Shown: positions 26,002 through 33,756 of the stretch, one piece after another
Layout of the letters: every line of letters begins with the position of its first letter
How positions within the stretch are numbered: the first letter of the stretch is position 1
NCBI GenBank assembly: GCA_021463195.1
Contig: JAJTXZ010000007.1
Location: 1-64,000, forward strand
Length of the DNA: 64,000 nt
DNA from: Anaerolineae bacterium
GTDB taxonomy: Bacteria > Chloroflexota > Anaerolineae > UBA4142 > SHND01
Reading direction: 5' to 3'
Position numbers and translations under genes: made by a program
Notes under the pieces: generated by a model
Seen by the model: only the letters and a program-made list of their open reading frames with translations
Told to the model about the DNA's origin: nothing
Database searches by the model: none

Positions 26002-26236
26002 GTGATTGTTCCTTGTGCGAGAGGGGATTAACGCTCGGGGCTTCCGAAAATTCATCCAGCATTTTGCGCGTCGCGCGCGCAATCTCTTGAATCGTCTGTT
26101 CGAAAATTTCTTGATTCTTTTTCGACGGCGCGCGATAGCCGCTCACCTTGCGGACAAATTGACGCGCCGCGTCATAAATTTCCTGTTCAGTTGGTTGCGC
26201 GTCATGGCGGCGCAGTTGTTTAATGCTTCGGCACAT
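25994..26236 (-). CDS. DUF2277 family protein
   Basis: The start at ATG 26236 behind GAGGAG gives 80 residues. The opening MCRSIKQLRR and the segment YDAARQFVRKVSGYRAPSKK match DUF2277, a small conserved protein of unknown function common in Chloroflexota and Actinobacteria. It is translated first in a two-gene unit with the oxidoreductase. Confidence 0.85.
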   Translation of the reverse strand: MCRSIKQLRRHDAQPTEQEIYDAARQFVRKVSGYRAPSKKNQEIFEQTIQEIARATRKMLDEFSEAPSVNPLSHKEQSHA

Positions 26237-26290
26237 GTTTGTCTCCTCGCCGCAAGTATAGCGCAAAATGCGTTCGGGCGCGCCGTCAGT

Positions 26291-26440
26291 TGGCGGATGA
26301 ATCGAATGCGCGCCAACAAATACACGAAACGTCCTTGCGGACGTTTTCGCTAGACTGCGCTTGCGAATGCGCTGGATTCGCCGCAGACTTGCTTGTTGGC
26401 GCGCTTTCCAAACGCTTTTGAAACTCGCCCCGAAAGTGAA
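26291..26440 (+). repeat. Dispersed intergenic repeat, copy B
   Basis: The gap 26237-26594 holds this repeat, a 34-bp palindrome and a promoter. The repeat has the landmark order CAACAAATACACGAAACG, ACGTCCTTGCGGACGT stem, GCGCTTGCGAATGCGCTGGA, TTCGCCGCAGACT, then TTTCCAAACGCTTT, shared with copies A and C. Confidence 0.75.
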
Positions 26441-26482
26441 CTGCGCCCGCGCTCAAATCTTCTGGCGTTTGACCGGATTTCT

Positions 26483-26516
26483 AGACCCCAAGGGTTTTCG
26501 AAAACCCTTGGGGTCT
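26483..26516. repeat. 34-bp perfect palindrome, AGACCC family, copy 1
   Basis: AGACCCCAAGGGTTTTC and its exact mirror form a palindrome without a loop. Copies at 39989-40022 and 53468-53501 keep the symmetry while the bases differ (CCCCAAGGG, CCCTTGGGG, CCCTAAGG). The flank CGGATTTCT is shared with the 53-kb copy read in reverse. Confidence 0.85.
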
Positions 26517-26542
26517 GGAACGTAATCACCAGAAATCTTTGG

Positions 26543-26571
26543 TTGCAACTGTTCCGCGCGTTTGTTATAAT
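26543..26571 (+). promoter_or_regulatory. Sigma-70-type promoter of the phosphoesterase gene
   Basis: TTGCAA (26543-26548) and TATAAT (26566-26571) are 17 bases apart, and TGT before TATAAT makes an extended -10. AGGAG at 26581-26585 and the ATG at 26595 follow. Confidence 0.8.
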
Positions 26572-26594
26572 TTCGCGCCAAGGAGTTAACGCAT

Positions 26595-28262
26595 ATGAAA
26601 CACATCGCGTTCGTCTTTACGATCACGCTTTTATTTTTTCTCCTCTTGCTCGCGCCCGCGCCGCTCGCGCAAGCGCAGGGCAACAAGTTTGAAAAAATCA
26701 ATCATGTCATTATTCTTTATCTCGAAAATCACACGACGGACAATTTGTACAGTTTGCTGCCCGGCGTGAATGGCGTCAATTCGCCCGGCGGGGCGATTAC
26801 GCAGCTCGACCAAAACGGCAAGCCGTATGAAACACTGCCGCCTGTCGTCGTGAGCTTTCGCTACGACGGCTTTGGCAAACCGATTGATACTTTGCCCGGT
26901 TTGCCCGACCCGCGCTTTCCCGATAAATTTCCCAACAAACCGTTTTTGATTGACGACGTTGTGCCGAATAATGTTTTGCTTGGCACGCCGCTGCATCGTT
27001 TTTATCATCATCAGTTACAAATGAACTTGAACGCGCCCGCGCCGCCCGAAGCGCCGTGTCTCAAAGACGCGACGCCTTGCACCGGGGCGATGAATAAATT
27101 TGTCGCGTGGACGGATGTGGGCGCGCAGACGATGGGCTATTACGACACGACAAAATTGCCGTTGTTTCCCTATGCGCGCGATTACACCTTTGGGGATAAT
27201 TTTTTCACCGCCGCGTTCGGCGGCTCGTGGCTCAATCACATGTGGCTCGTGTGCGCTTGCACGCCGCGTTGGGAAAACGCGCCGAAAGAATTTATTGCCA
27301 CGCCTGTTTTTGACGCGCAGGGCAAGTTAAGCGGCGACACGAGCGGCGAAACGGGTCTCGTGACGCCCGATGGTTACGCGGTCAACACGGGCGTTGATTC
27401 TTTTTATCCGCCGCACACGAGTTTGCCCGATAATCAACGTTTGCCGCCGGTGGATGCGCCTACGATTGGCGACCGTTTGAGCGCGGCGGGAATTTCGTGG
27501 TACGAGTATTTGGGCGGCTGGCAAGATTACATTGACGGACGCGCCGAAAATCCTGTCCCATTCATCGCCGAACCGCCAATGTCATCGCATGTGTATTTCA
27601 AACCATACGGCCCGGGAATGCCCGGACGCGAACATTTACGCGATTCCGATTTCTTTGTGCCGGACTTGTTGAACGGCAATTTGCCCGCCGTTTCGATTAT
27701 CAAACCCGATCCCGCGTATGACGAACACCCCGGTTATTCCATCGTGGAACAAGCGGAACAGCACGCGCTGTTGTGGATTCAAGCGGTGCAGCTCAGCAAG
27801 TATTGGCAAGATACGGTCATCTTTATCACGTATGATGATTATGGCGGATGGTATGATCATGTGCCGCCGCCGAAAATTGACCGCTGGGGGCCCGGCGGAC
27901 GCGTGCCGCTTTTGGTGATTTCGCCGTGGGCAAAAAAGGGTTTTGTTGACCACACTTTTTACGACACCACGTCGCTTTTGAAATTTATCGAGACACGTTG
28001 GAATTTGTCATCGGTGGCGACGCGCGACGCGAACGCGAATGATTTGGCGAATGTGTTTGATTTTACGCAAACGTCCGCTTTGAATACCGCGCCCGATACC
28101 GCGTTGGGCCAAGACCAACCGCCGGCTGTGTTGGCATCGCCGAACGCGAATGAAAATGTTTTGATCGGACGAAACGCGTTGCTTGCGGTTGGCGCGGCGG
28201 TCGTTCTCGGCGCGTGCGGGTTCATTGCGCTGCGGCGCCGCGCAAAAAGAAAGCTGCGCTAA
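26595..28262 (+). CDS. Secreted phosphoesterase of the phospholipase C / acid phosphatase family
   Basis: The protein of 555 residues has a signal peptide (about 1-28) and a C-terminal membrane anchor (about 527-548, then RRRAKRKLR). The mature part has the family start FEKINHVIILYLENHTTDNL (Glu-Asn-His metal/nucleophile block), GDNFFTAAFGGSWLNH, and the late block FITYDDYGGWYDHVPPP followed by GRVPLLVISPWAKKGFVDH. This is the superfamily of bacterial phospholipase C and AcpA phosphatases. It should act on phosphate esters outside the membrane, perhaps to scavenge phosphate. It is transcribed from its own good promoter. Confidence 0.9.
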   Translation: MKHIAFVFTITLLFFLLLLAPAPLAQAQGNKFEKINHVIILYLENHTTDNLYSLLPGVNGVNSPGGAITQLDQNGKPYETLPPVVVSFRYDGFGKPIDTLPGLPDPRFPDKFPNKPFLIDDVVPNNVLLGTPLHRFYHHQLQMNLNAPAPPEAPCLKDATPCTGAMNKFVAWTDVGAQTMGYYDTTKLPLFPYARDYTFGDNFFTAAFGGSWLNHMWLVCACTPRWENAPKEFIATPVFDAQGKLSGDTSGETGLVTPDGYAVNTGVDSFYPPHTSLPDNQRLPPVDAPTIGDRLSAAGISWYEYLGGWQDYIDGRAENPVPFIAEPPMSSHVYFKPYGPGMPGREHLRDSDFFVPDLLNGNLPAVSIIKPDPAYDEHPGYSIVEQAEQHALLWIQAVQLSKYWQDTVIFITYDDYGGWYDHVPPPKIDRWGPGGRVPLLVISPWAKKGFVDHTFYDTTSLLKFIETRWNLSSVATRDANANDLANVFDFTQTSALNTAPDTALGQDQPPAVLASPNANENVLIGRNALLAVGAAVVLGACGFIALRRRAKRKLR

Positions 28263-28355
28263 ACATGGCGCAATGGTCGCGTAGAGCGGCGCCGCGCGAA
28301 AATATTTATGCCAGCAAAGCGCCGAGCTATTTCGCCCCCGCGCGCCCGAACCTAT

Positions 28356-28384
28356 TTGACGCAGGCGTAAATTTACGTTATGCT
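28356..28384 (+). promoter_or_regulatory. Promoter of the TetR-led catabolic unit
   Basis: TTGACG (28356-28361) and TATGCT (28379-28384) are 17 bases apart. The expected start of transcription falls at about 28391, on the first base of the palindromic operator. Confidence 0.7.
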
Positions 28385-28390
28385 GTCGCG

Positions 28391-28420
28391 CATAACATAC
28401 CGAACGTTCGGTATGTTATG
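28391..28420. promoter_or_regulatory. Perfect 30-bp palindromic operator for the TetR regulator
   Basis: CATAACATACCGAAC and its exact mirror form a 30-bp palindrome with centre ACCGAACGTTCGGT, the style of operator bound by many TetR-family repressors. It lies over the predicted start of transcription and ends 17 bases before the tetR start codon, so autorepression of the whole unit is expected. Confidence 0.88.
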
Positions 28421-28437
28421 CTGCGCTTGCGCTAACG

Positions 28438-29034
28438 ATGTCGAATTCCGACGCCACCATCGCGGCAATCCTCGCCGCCGCTGAAAAACTTTTCGTCGAA
28501 CGCAACTATGCGGATGTTTCGATGCGCGACCTTGGCGTCGCCGCGCGCGTTTCGACGGGCGCGCTCTATCATCATTTCCCCAGCAAAGAAAAATTATATT
28601 ACGCCATGTTCACGGCGTACATGGCGCGCGTAAAACAAACCACGCTCGACGCGCTCCCGCGCACCGGCTCGTGCCGCGAGCGGCTGCGCGCCTTGACGCG
28701 GGTCTATTTGGCGATGCGCCCCGCGCAGCGCAACGTGATGCGTCTCGTGCGCCGCGATTTAAACGCGTTCAACGGGCGCATGCGCGAAGGCATGGTGCGC
28801 GCGTACCAAGGCGCCGTTCCCGATTTGGCGGAACATGTTTTACGCGACGCGATCAAGAATCGGGAAATCAAGAATCAAGACGCGCGCTGGCTCGCGTGGG
28901 CATATGTGGCGATTGTGGAAACGACGCTCGGCGAATATGCGCGGCAAAATTTGGGGAACGAAGCGGCGCGCTTGGATGCGGCGCTGGATTTATTTTTAGA
29001 GGGCGCGCGCTGCGGTCAACAGCGTAGGGGCTGA
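28438..29034 (+). CDS. TetR-family transcriptional regulator
   Basis: The protein of 198 residues has a canonical TetR helix-turn-helix (about 8-55: ILAAAEKLFVERNYADVSMR, then VSTGALYHHFPSKEKLYYAM). The C-terminal ligand domain is less conserved. It is the first gene of the unit and sits behind a perfect operator, so it probably controls the anthraniloyl/kynurenine genes, with a CoA thioester or aromatic acid as possible effector (inference). Codons for the KNREIKNQD segment (28851-28879) consist of three 7-base units and one 8-base unit like those found between the later genes. Confidence 0.93.
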   Translation: MSNSDATIAAILAAAEKLFVERNYADVSMRDLGVAARVSTGALYHHFPSKEKLYYAMFTAYMARVKQTTLDALPRTGSCRERLRALTRVYLAMRPAQRNVMRLVRRDLNAFNGRMREGMVRAYQGAVPDLAEHVLRDAIKNREIKNQDARWLAWAYVAIVETTLGEYARQNLGNEAARLDAALDLFLEGARCGQQRRG

Positions 29035-29067
29035 ACGCGGTAACGTTCCGGGACGCGAGAAACCAAA

Positions 29068-30636
29068 ATGATGCGAATTAATATTTTAGGCGGCGGACCT
29101 GCAGGGCTGTATTTCGCGGCGCTGCTAAAAAAACAGAATGCCGCGCACGATATCACCGTCGTCGAACGTGATGGCCCCAATGATACCTTTGGTTGGGGCA
29201 TCGTTTTTTCTGATACGACGCTTGATAATTTCGCGCAGTGCGACAGAGAAACGTACGACGAATTCACGCGCGCGACGCAAAAACGCGACAAGGTGATTAT
29301 TGAACATAGGGGCGAAAAAATCGCCGTGCGCGGCAATCCCATTTCGGGCGTGGCGCGGCTCGCGTGGCTGCAAATTTTGCATAAACGCTGCCGCGAACTC
29401 GGCGTGAACTTGCGTTTTCACGAAAACGTCACGAATGTCAATGATTATTTGAATTGCGATTTGCTCGTCGGCGCGGATGGCGCGAACAGTTTGACGCGCA
29501 AAACGTACGAAGGATTTTTTCAGCCCTCCATCGAGATTCGGCAAAACAAATATATTTGGCTCGGCACGACGCAAGCGTTCGACGGCTTGACGATGATGTT
29601 TCGCGAAACGGACGCGGGCTTGTTCATCGCGCACGCGTATCAATTCAGCGAAACGCACAGCACGTTCGTCGTCGAGTGTCCGCCCGAAACGTGGCTCAAT
29701 GCGGGTCTCGACAAAATGAGCGACGACGAAACGGTCGCGTATCTCGCGGATATTTTCAAACACGAATTGAACGGACACGCGCTGCTGCACAATAATTTTG
29801 TGCGTTGGACTAATTTTCCCTTGATCAAGGTTCGCAAGTGGTATCATACGCCGCGCGGCGGCACGCCGATTGTGTTGTTGGGCGATGCGCTGCACACCGC
29901 GCATTTTTCCATCGGTTCCGGCACAAAACTTGCGATGGAAGATTCGATTGCGCTCGCGGATGTTTTCGCGCGCGATTCGGATATAGCGACCGCGCTGCCT
30001 GAATTTCAACGCGTGCGCAAGCCGGTGGTGTGGCGTTTTCAGACCGCCGCGCTGCGAAGTTTGGCGTGGCTCGAAGATGTGCAAAAATATCTGTCTCTCG
30101 CTCCGCTGCCGTTCGCGTACAAAGTGATGACGCGCAGTCAACGCGTCAGTTTTCAACGCGTCGAAATGGCGGACCCTGAATTCGCGCACGCGTATCAAGC
30201 GTGGAAAAAAGCGCAGCCAAAACGCAGCGCGATTCCCGATGATTTTTTGGACTTGTTCCAGAAAAAAGCGTACGGTCATCTTTCGACGCTGATGCCCGAT
30301 GGCACGCCGCATGTGACGAGCGTGTATGTGGATTGGGACGGCAAATATATCATCGTCAATTCGGCGCGCGGGCGCGTCAAGGATAAAAATATGCAAGAAC
30401 GTCCGCACGTCGCCTTGCAAATTCCCGACCCCGATAATTCGGACCGCTACATTTCGATTCGCGGCCGCGTCGTCGAAATCACGCAAGAGGGCGCGGAGGA
30501 ACATCTCAACAAATTGGCGCAGCGTTATATCGAAAAAGATGTGTATCCGCCGAGCATGCGTTTTCCCGGCGAAGTGCGCGCGCTGTATAAAATTTTGCCG
30601 GACAAGGTGATTGTGTGGAGTCCGTGGGGAGGATAA
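29068..30636 (+). CDS. Anthraniloyl-CoA-type FAD monooxygenase fused to a split-barrel F420/FMN domain
   Basis: The protein of 522 residues has two domains. Residues 1-385 are a flavoprotein monooxygenase of the salicylyl-CoA 5-hydroxylase / anthraniloyl-CoA monooxygenase type: ILGGGPAGLYFAALLKKQN, then ERDGPNDTFGWGIVFSD, GADGANSLTR, and GDALHTAHFSIGSGTKLAME. Residues 392-522 (FLDLFQKKAYGHLSTLMPDG, then VNSARGRVKDKNMQERPHVA) are a split-barrel domain of the pyridoxamine-phosphate-oxidase-like, F420-dependent class. The known anthraniloyl-CoA monooxygenase/reductase carries an old-yellow-enzyme reductase instead. I infer hydroxylation of anthraniloyl-CoA followed by ring reduction by the second domain, with FMN or F420; this is not proven. 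The genes around it fit the pathway. Confidence 0.88.
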   Translation: MMRINILGGGPAGLYFAALLKKQNAAHDITVVERDGPNDTFGWGIVFSDTTLDNFAQCDRETYDEFTRATQKRDKVIIEHRGEKIAVRGNPISGVARLAWLQILHKRCRELGVNLRFHENVTNVNDYLNCDLLVGADGANSLTRKTYEGFFQPSIEIRQNKYIWLGTTQAFDGLTMMFRETDAGLFIAHAYQFSETHSTFVVECPPETWLNAGLDKMSDDETVAYLADIFKHELNGHALLHNNFVRWTNFPLIKVRKWYHTPRGGTPIVLLGDALHTAHFSIGSGTKLAMEDSIALADVFARDSDIATALPEFQRVRKPVVWRFQTAALRSLAWLEDVQKYLSLAPLPFAYKVMTRSQRVSFQRVEMADPEFAHAYQAWKKAQPKRSAIPDDFLDLFQKKAYGHLSTLMPDGTPHVTSVYVDWDGKYIIVNSARGRVKDKNMQERPHVALQIPDPDNSDRYISIRGRVVEITQEGAEEHLNKLAQRYIEKDVYPPSMRFPGEVRALYKILPDKVIVWSPWGG

Positions 30637-30642
30637 CAAGCG

Positions 30643-30670
30643 CAAAGTTCAAAGTGAAAAGCTAAAAGTG
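30643..30670 (+). repeat. Heptamer array between monooxygenase and dehydrogenase genes
   Basis: Four gap-free 7-base units: CAAAGTT, CAAAGTG, AAAAGCT, AAAAGTG. It fills most of the 48-base intergenic gap; the SDR start codon follows 14 bases later. Confidence 0.7.
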
Positions 30671-30684
30671 ACGGTGAGAACACG

Positions 30685-31452
30685 ATGACAAAAGTCGCAT
30701 GGGTGACGGGCGCGGGCAAAGGAATTGGCGCGGCGATTGCGCGCGAGTTTGGGAAACGCGAAATGCGCGTGGCTCTATCGGCGCGCACCGCGTCAGATAT
30801 TGACCACGTTGCGGATGAAATTCGCGCGGGAGGGGGAGAAGCGTTGGCGGTAACGTGCGACGTAACGAAACCTGACGAAATTGCCAACGCGGTCGCGCGG
30901 ATTCAAACGCGCTTGGGCGCGCTAACGATTTTGGTGAATAACGCGGGCATGGCGGGTTCGCATAAATTTTTGGACCACGACGACGCGCTGTGGCATAAAA
31001 TTATCGCGACAAATTTGGATTCGGTGTATTACGTCACCAAAGCGGTCGCGCCAATGATGGTGGAACAAAATTGGGGGCGCATCATCAATATCGCGTCCAT
31101 CTCGTCCAAAGTCGGCGCCAAGTATATTGCCGCGTACACCGCATCCAAACATGGCGTGCTCGGGCTTACGCGCGCGCTCGCGGCAGAGTTTGTTTCCAAC
31201 AACATCACCGTCAACGCGATTTGTCCCGCCTATATGGATACGCCAATGACGGATGGCACGGTCGCGAATATGACGCAGCGCGCGAAAATGTCCGAAGCCG
31301 ACGCACGCGCGTATCTCGCCAAGCTCTCGCCGCAAAATCGGCTCATCACGCCCGCAGAGGTCGCGCACGTCGCGTTGATGCTCGTTGACGAAAACGCGCG
31401 CGGCATCACGGGGCAGGCAATCAATGTGGATGGCGGAATGGTGATGTTTTAG
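30685..31452 (+). CDS. Short-chain dehydrogenase/reductase (3-hydroxyacyl type)
   Basis: The protein of 255 residues is a classical SDR: cofactor loop Thr8-Gly-Ala-Gly-Lys-Gly-Ile-Gly15, NNAG motif, Ser in NIASISSK and the catalytic Tyr151-x3-Lys155 (YTASKHG). The C-terminal RGITGQAINVDGGMVMF closes the substrate pocket as usual. In this cluster it may reduce or oxidise a cyclic keto or hydroxy CoA thioester made from anthraniloyl-CoA; NAD versus NADP is not clear. It sits between two heptamer arrays. Confidence 0.9.
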   Translation: MTKVAWVTGAGKGIGAAIAREFGKREMRVALSARTASDIDHVADEIRAGGGEALAVTCDVTKPDEIANAVARIQTRLGALTILVNNAGMAGSHKFLDHDDALWHKIIATNLDSVYYVTKAVAPMMVEQNWGRIINIASISSKVGAKYIAAYTASKHGVLGLTRALAAEFVSNNITVNAICPAYMDTPMTDGTVANMTQRAKMSEADARAYLAKLSPQNRLITPAEVAHVALMLVDENARGITGQAINVDGGMVMF

Positions 31453-31456
31453 AAAA

Positions 31457-31491
31457 CGGAAGGCGGAATTCGGAAAATGGAGTTTGGAAAG
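31457..31491 (+). repeat. Heptamer array supplying the kynureninase ribosome binding site
   Basis: Five gap-free units: CGGAAGG, CGGAATT, CGGAAAA, TGGAGTT, TGGAAAG (31457-31491). The last unit contains GGAAAG, the only Shine-Dalgarno-like sequence before ATG 31496. Confidence 0.75.
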
Positions 31492-31495
31492 ATCC

Positions 31496-32758
31496 ATGCC
31501 GTCATTTGATTTACAATACGCGCGCGCGCTGGATGCGCGCGATCCGCTCGCAAAATTCCGCGACGAATTTGCGATTGACGACGCGGACGCAATTTACATG
31601 GACGGCAATTCGTTGGGGCGTTTGCCGAAACGGGCGATGGCGCGCGTGCGCGAGGTTGTCGAAAACGAATGGGGCAAGCGTCTCGTGCGCGGCTGGGGCG
31701 AAGGATGGATGGACGCGCCGGCGCGGCTCGGCGGAAAAATCGCGCAGCTGCTCGGCGCGCAGAGCGCTGAAGTGTTGGTCGCGGATTCTACGTCAGTCAA
31801 TTTTTATAAATTGGCGAACGCCGCGCTCGACGCGCGTCCGACGCGGAATCAGATTGTCACAGAAACGGTCAACTTTCCAACCGATTCGTACATTCTGCAA
31901 GGCATCGCGCGCACGCGCGGCAAAACGATTACGTACGCCGCGCCACAAAACGATGTCGCCATTTCAATGGATGCGATTGTTCACGCCATCGAAAAAAATA
32001 ATTGCGCGCTCGTGACGCTTACGCACACGGCGTTCAAAAGCGGCGCGGTGTATGACATGCGCGCGCTTACGCAAGCGGCGCATGACGCGGGCGCGTTGGT
32101 GTTGTGGGATTTGTCGCACTCGGTCGGTTCGATTCCGCTTTACTTGAACGATTGCAACGCGGATTTGGCGGTCGGCTGCACGTACAAATATCTCAACGGC
32201 GGACCGGGCGCGCCCGCGTTTTTGTACGTGCGGCGCGATTTGCAAAATGAATTGTTGAATCCGATTCAAGGATGGTTCGGACAGAAAAATCAGTTTGCGA
32301 TGGATTTCGATTACGCGCCCGCGCAGAGCATCACGCGTTTCGGTGTTGGCACGCCGCCGATGCTTTCGTTATTGGCGATGGAAACGGGTGTTGATTTATT
32401 GCTCGAAGCGGGCATGAAAAATTTGCGCGCGAAATCCATTCAGCAATCGGAATTTTTAATCGCGTTGTGGGAGGAATGGCTGAAACCGTTCGGCGTCACC
32501 TTGAATTCGCCGCGCGATGCAAATGTGCGCGGCTCGCACGTTTCGCTCGGGCATCCCGATGGTTTGCGGATTGACCGCGCGTTGATTGAAGAAATGAACG
32601 TGATTCCCGATTTTCGCCCGCCCGACAATATTCGTTTCGGCATCGCGCCAATTTATACGCGCTATGAAGATGTGCACCACGCGATGGAAAGAATGAGACG
32701 AGTGATGCAAGAACAGCTTTACGAAAAATATCCAATGGAACGTCCAACTGTCACCTAA
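31496..32758 (+). CDS. kynU: Kynureninase
   Basis: The start at ATG 31496 gives 420 residues, the normal length. It begins with the conserved YMDGNSLGRLPKRAM and has GWGEGWMDAP, DSTSVNFYKL, VLWDLSHSVGSIPL, and the PLP lysine Lys231 in CTYKYLNGGPGAPAF. Kynureninase splits kynurenine into anthranilate and alanine. Within this unit it would feed anthranilate into the anthraniloyl-CoA pathway. Neither tryptophan dioxygenase nor a typical kynurenine formamidase is in the window; the hydrolase at 34242 might serve, but that is speculation. Confidence 0.95.
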   Translation: MPSFDLQYARALDARDPLAKFRDEFAIDDADAIYMDGNSLGRLPKRAMARVREVVENEWGKRLVRGWGEGWMDAPARLGGKIAQLLGAQSAEVLVADSTSVNFYKLANAALDARPTRNQIVTETVNFPTDSYILQGIARTRGKTITYAAPQNDVAISMDAIVHAIEKNNCALVTLTHTAFKSGAVYDMRALTQAAHDAGALVLWDLSHSVGSIPLYLNDCNADLAVGCTYKYLNGGPGAPAFLYVRRDLQNELLNPIQGWFGQKNQFAMDFDYAPAQSITRFGVGTPPMLSLLAMETGVDLLLEAGMKNLRAKSIQQSEFLIALWEEWLKPFGVTLNSPRDANVRGSHVSLGHPDGLRIDRALIEEMNVIPDFRPPDNIRFGIAPIYTRYEDVHHAMERMRRVMQEQLYEKYPMERPTVT

Positions 32759-32767
32759 AATTTTGGA

Positions 32768-32911
32768 CACAGATTACACAGATGTCACGGCTTTCAATAC
32801 CTTCGCCAAACGTACGGCAAATTTCAAATTTGCCGTACCAAACATGCACAGTTTCTTGTATTGGCGAAGGTATTGAGATTTAAAACCAGATTGAAATCTG
32901 TGTAATCTGTG
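32768..32911. repeat. Triple-nested inverted repeat between kynureninase and crotonase genes
   Basis: Three nested pairs of perfect arms: 16 bp (CACAGATTACACAGAT, 32768-32783 with 32896-32911), 15 bp (CAATACCTTCGCCAA, 32795-32809 with 32861-32875) and 13 bp (GTACGGCAAATTT, 32812-32824 with 32826-32838). The outer arm shows 7-base periodicity and the inner pair belongs to the CAAATTT palindrome family also seen at 3566-3604. Confidence 0.85.
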
Positions 32912-32931
32912 CCATCTGCGTCCCGAAAAAA

Positions 32932-33723
32932 ATGGCATACGATTTTCTCTACGATATTCAAGACCACATCGCGACGATTACGCTAAATCGCCCCGACAAA
33001 CTGAATGCGATTACGTTGGAAATTTACGCGCAGTTGCGCGATTTGTTTGAAGAGCTGCGTTATGACGACAACGTGCGCGTTGTTTTGGTGACGGGGAATG
33101 GACGCGCGTTTTGCGCGGGCGGCGATGTTCACAAAATTATCGGCGTGACGCTCGACCGCGACATGCGCGAGCATTTGGAATTTTGCCGCATGACGGGACA
33201 TCTTGTACGGAATATGCGTTTATTGCCGAAACCGATTATCGCGGCGGTGAATGGCATGGCGGCGGGCGCGGGCGCGGTGGTTGCGTTAGCGTGCGATTTG
33301 CGCGTCGTCGCCGATAACGCCAAGTTCGCGTTTTTGTTCACGCGCGTGGGCTTGACGGGCGCGGACATGGGCGCGGGCTTTTTATTGCCGCGCGTGATTG
33401 GGCAAGGGCGCGCGATGGAATTGTTGATGTTGGGCGACGATATAGACGCGGCGACGGCGGAAAAATTTGGCTTGGCGAATCGCGTTGTGCCGCACGATCA
33501 AGTAATGCCCACCGCGCGTGAACTCGCGACGCGTTTGGCGCAGGGTCCGACGTATTCGCTCGGCATGACGAAATTGATGGTGAACAACGAATGGACGATG
33601 GACATTAACACGGCGCTGGAAGCGGAAGCGCAAGCGCAAGCGTTAATGATGATGGGCCAAGATCATCGCGCGTTTTTTGAAGCGTTCGTGGCAAAAGAGA
33701 AACCGACGTTCACGGGGAGATGA
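32932..33723 (+). CDS. Crotonase-fold protein lacking both usual catalytic glutamates
   Basis: The protein of 263 residues has the crotonase frame: ITLNRPDKLNAIT, GRAFCAGGDVHKI (first oxyanion segment), and AVNGMAAGAGAVVALACDLR. By my alignment to enoyl-CoA hydratase the two catalytic Glu positions are Val and Phe; an Asp in VGLTGADMGAGFLLPR lies close to the acidic residue of isomerase-like members such as PaaG. It may therefore be an isomerase, a ring-opening hydrolase or a deaminating hydratase acting on a cyclic CoA ester rather than a standard hydratase. No ribosome binding site is evident; the nested repeat precedes it. Confidence 0.88.
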   Translation: MAYDFLYDIQDHIATITLNRPDKLNAITLEIYAQLRDLFEELRYDDNVRVVLVTGNGRAFCAGGDVHKIIGVTLDRDMREHLEFCRMTGHLVRNMRLLPKPIIAAVNGMAAGAGAVVALACDLRVVADNAKFAFLFTRVGLTGADMGAGFLLPRVIGQGRAMELLMLGDDIDAATAEKFGLANRVVPHDQVMPTARELATRLAQGPTYSLGMTKLMVNNEWTMDINTALEAEAQAQALMMMGQDHRAFFEAFVAKEKPTFTGR

Positions 33724-33756
33724 CGAATGACGACGGACGACGGACGACGGATGACC
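33722..33756 (+). repeat. Heptamer array spanning a stop and a start codon
   Basis: Five units: GACGAAT, three times GACGACG, then GATGACC. The first overlaps the crotonase stop codon (33721-33723) and the fifth contains the likely RidA start codon (33751-33753). Confidence 0.8.

Noticed and set aside
29125-30645. 506-codon minus-strand frame opposite the monooxygenase
   Set aside because: It mirrors the monooxygenase codon pattern and is rich in Arg, His and Phe without any domain motif, as expected for a shadow frame.
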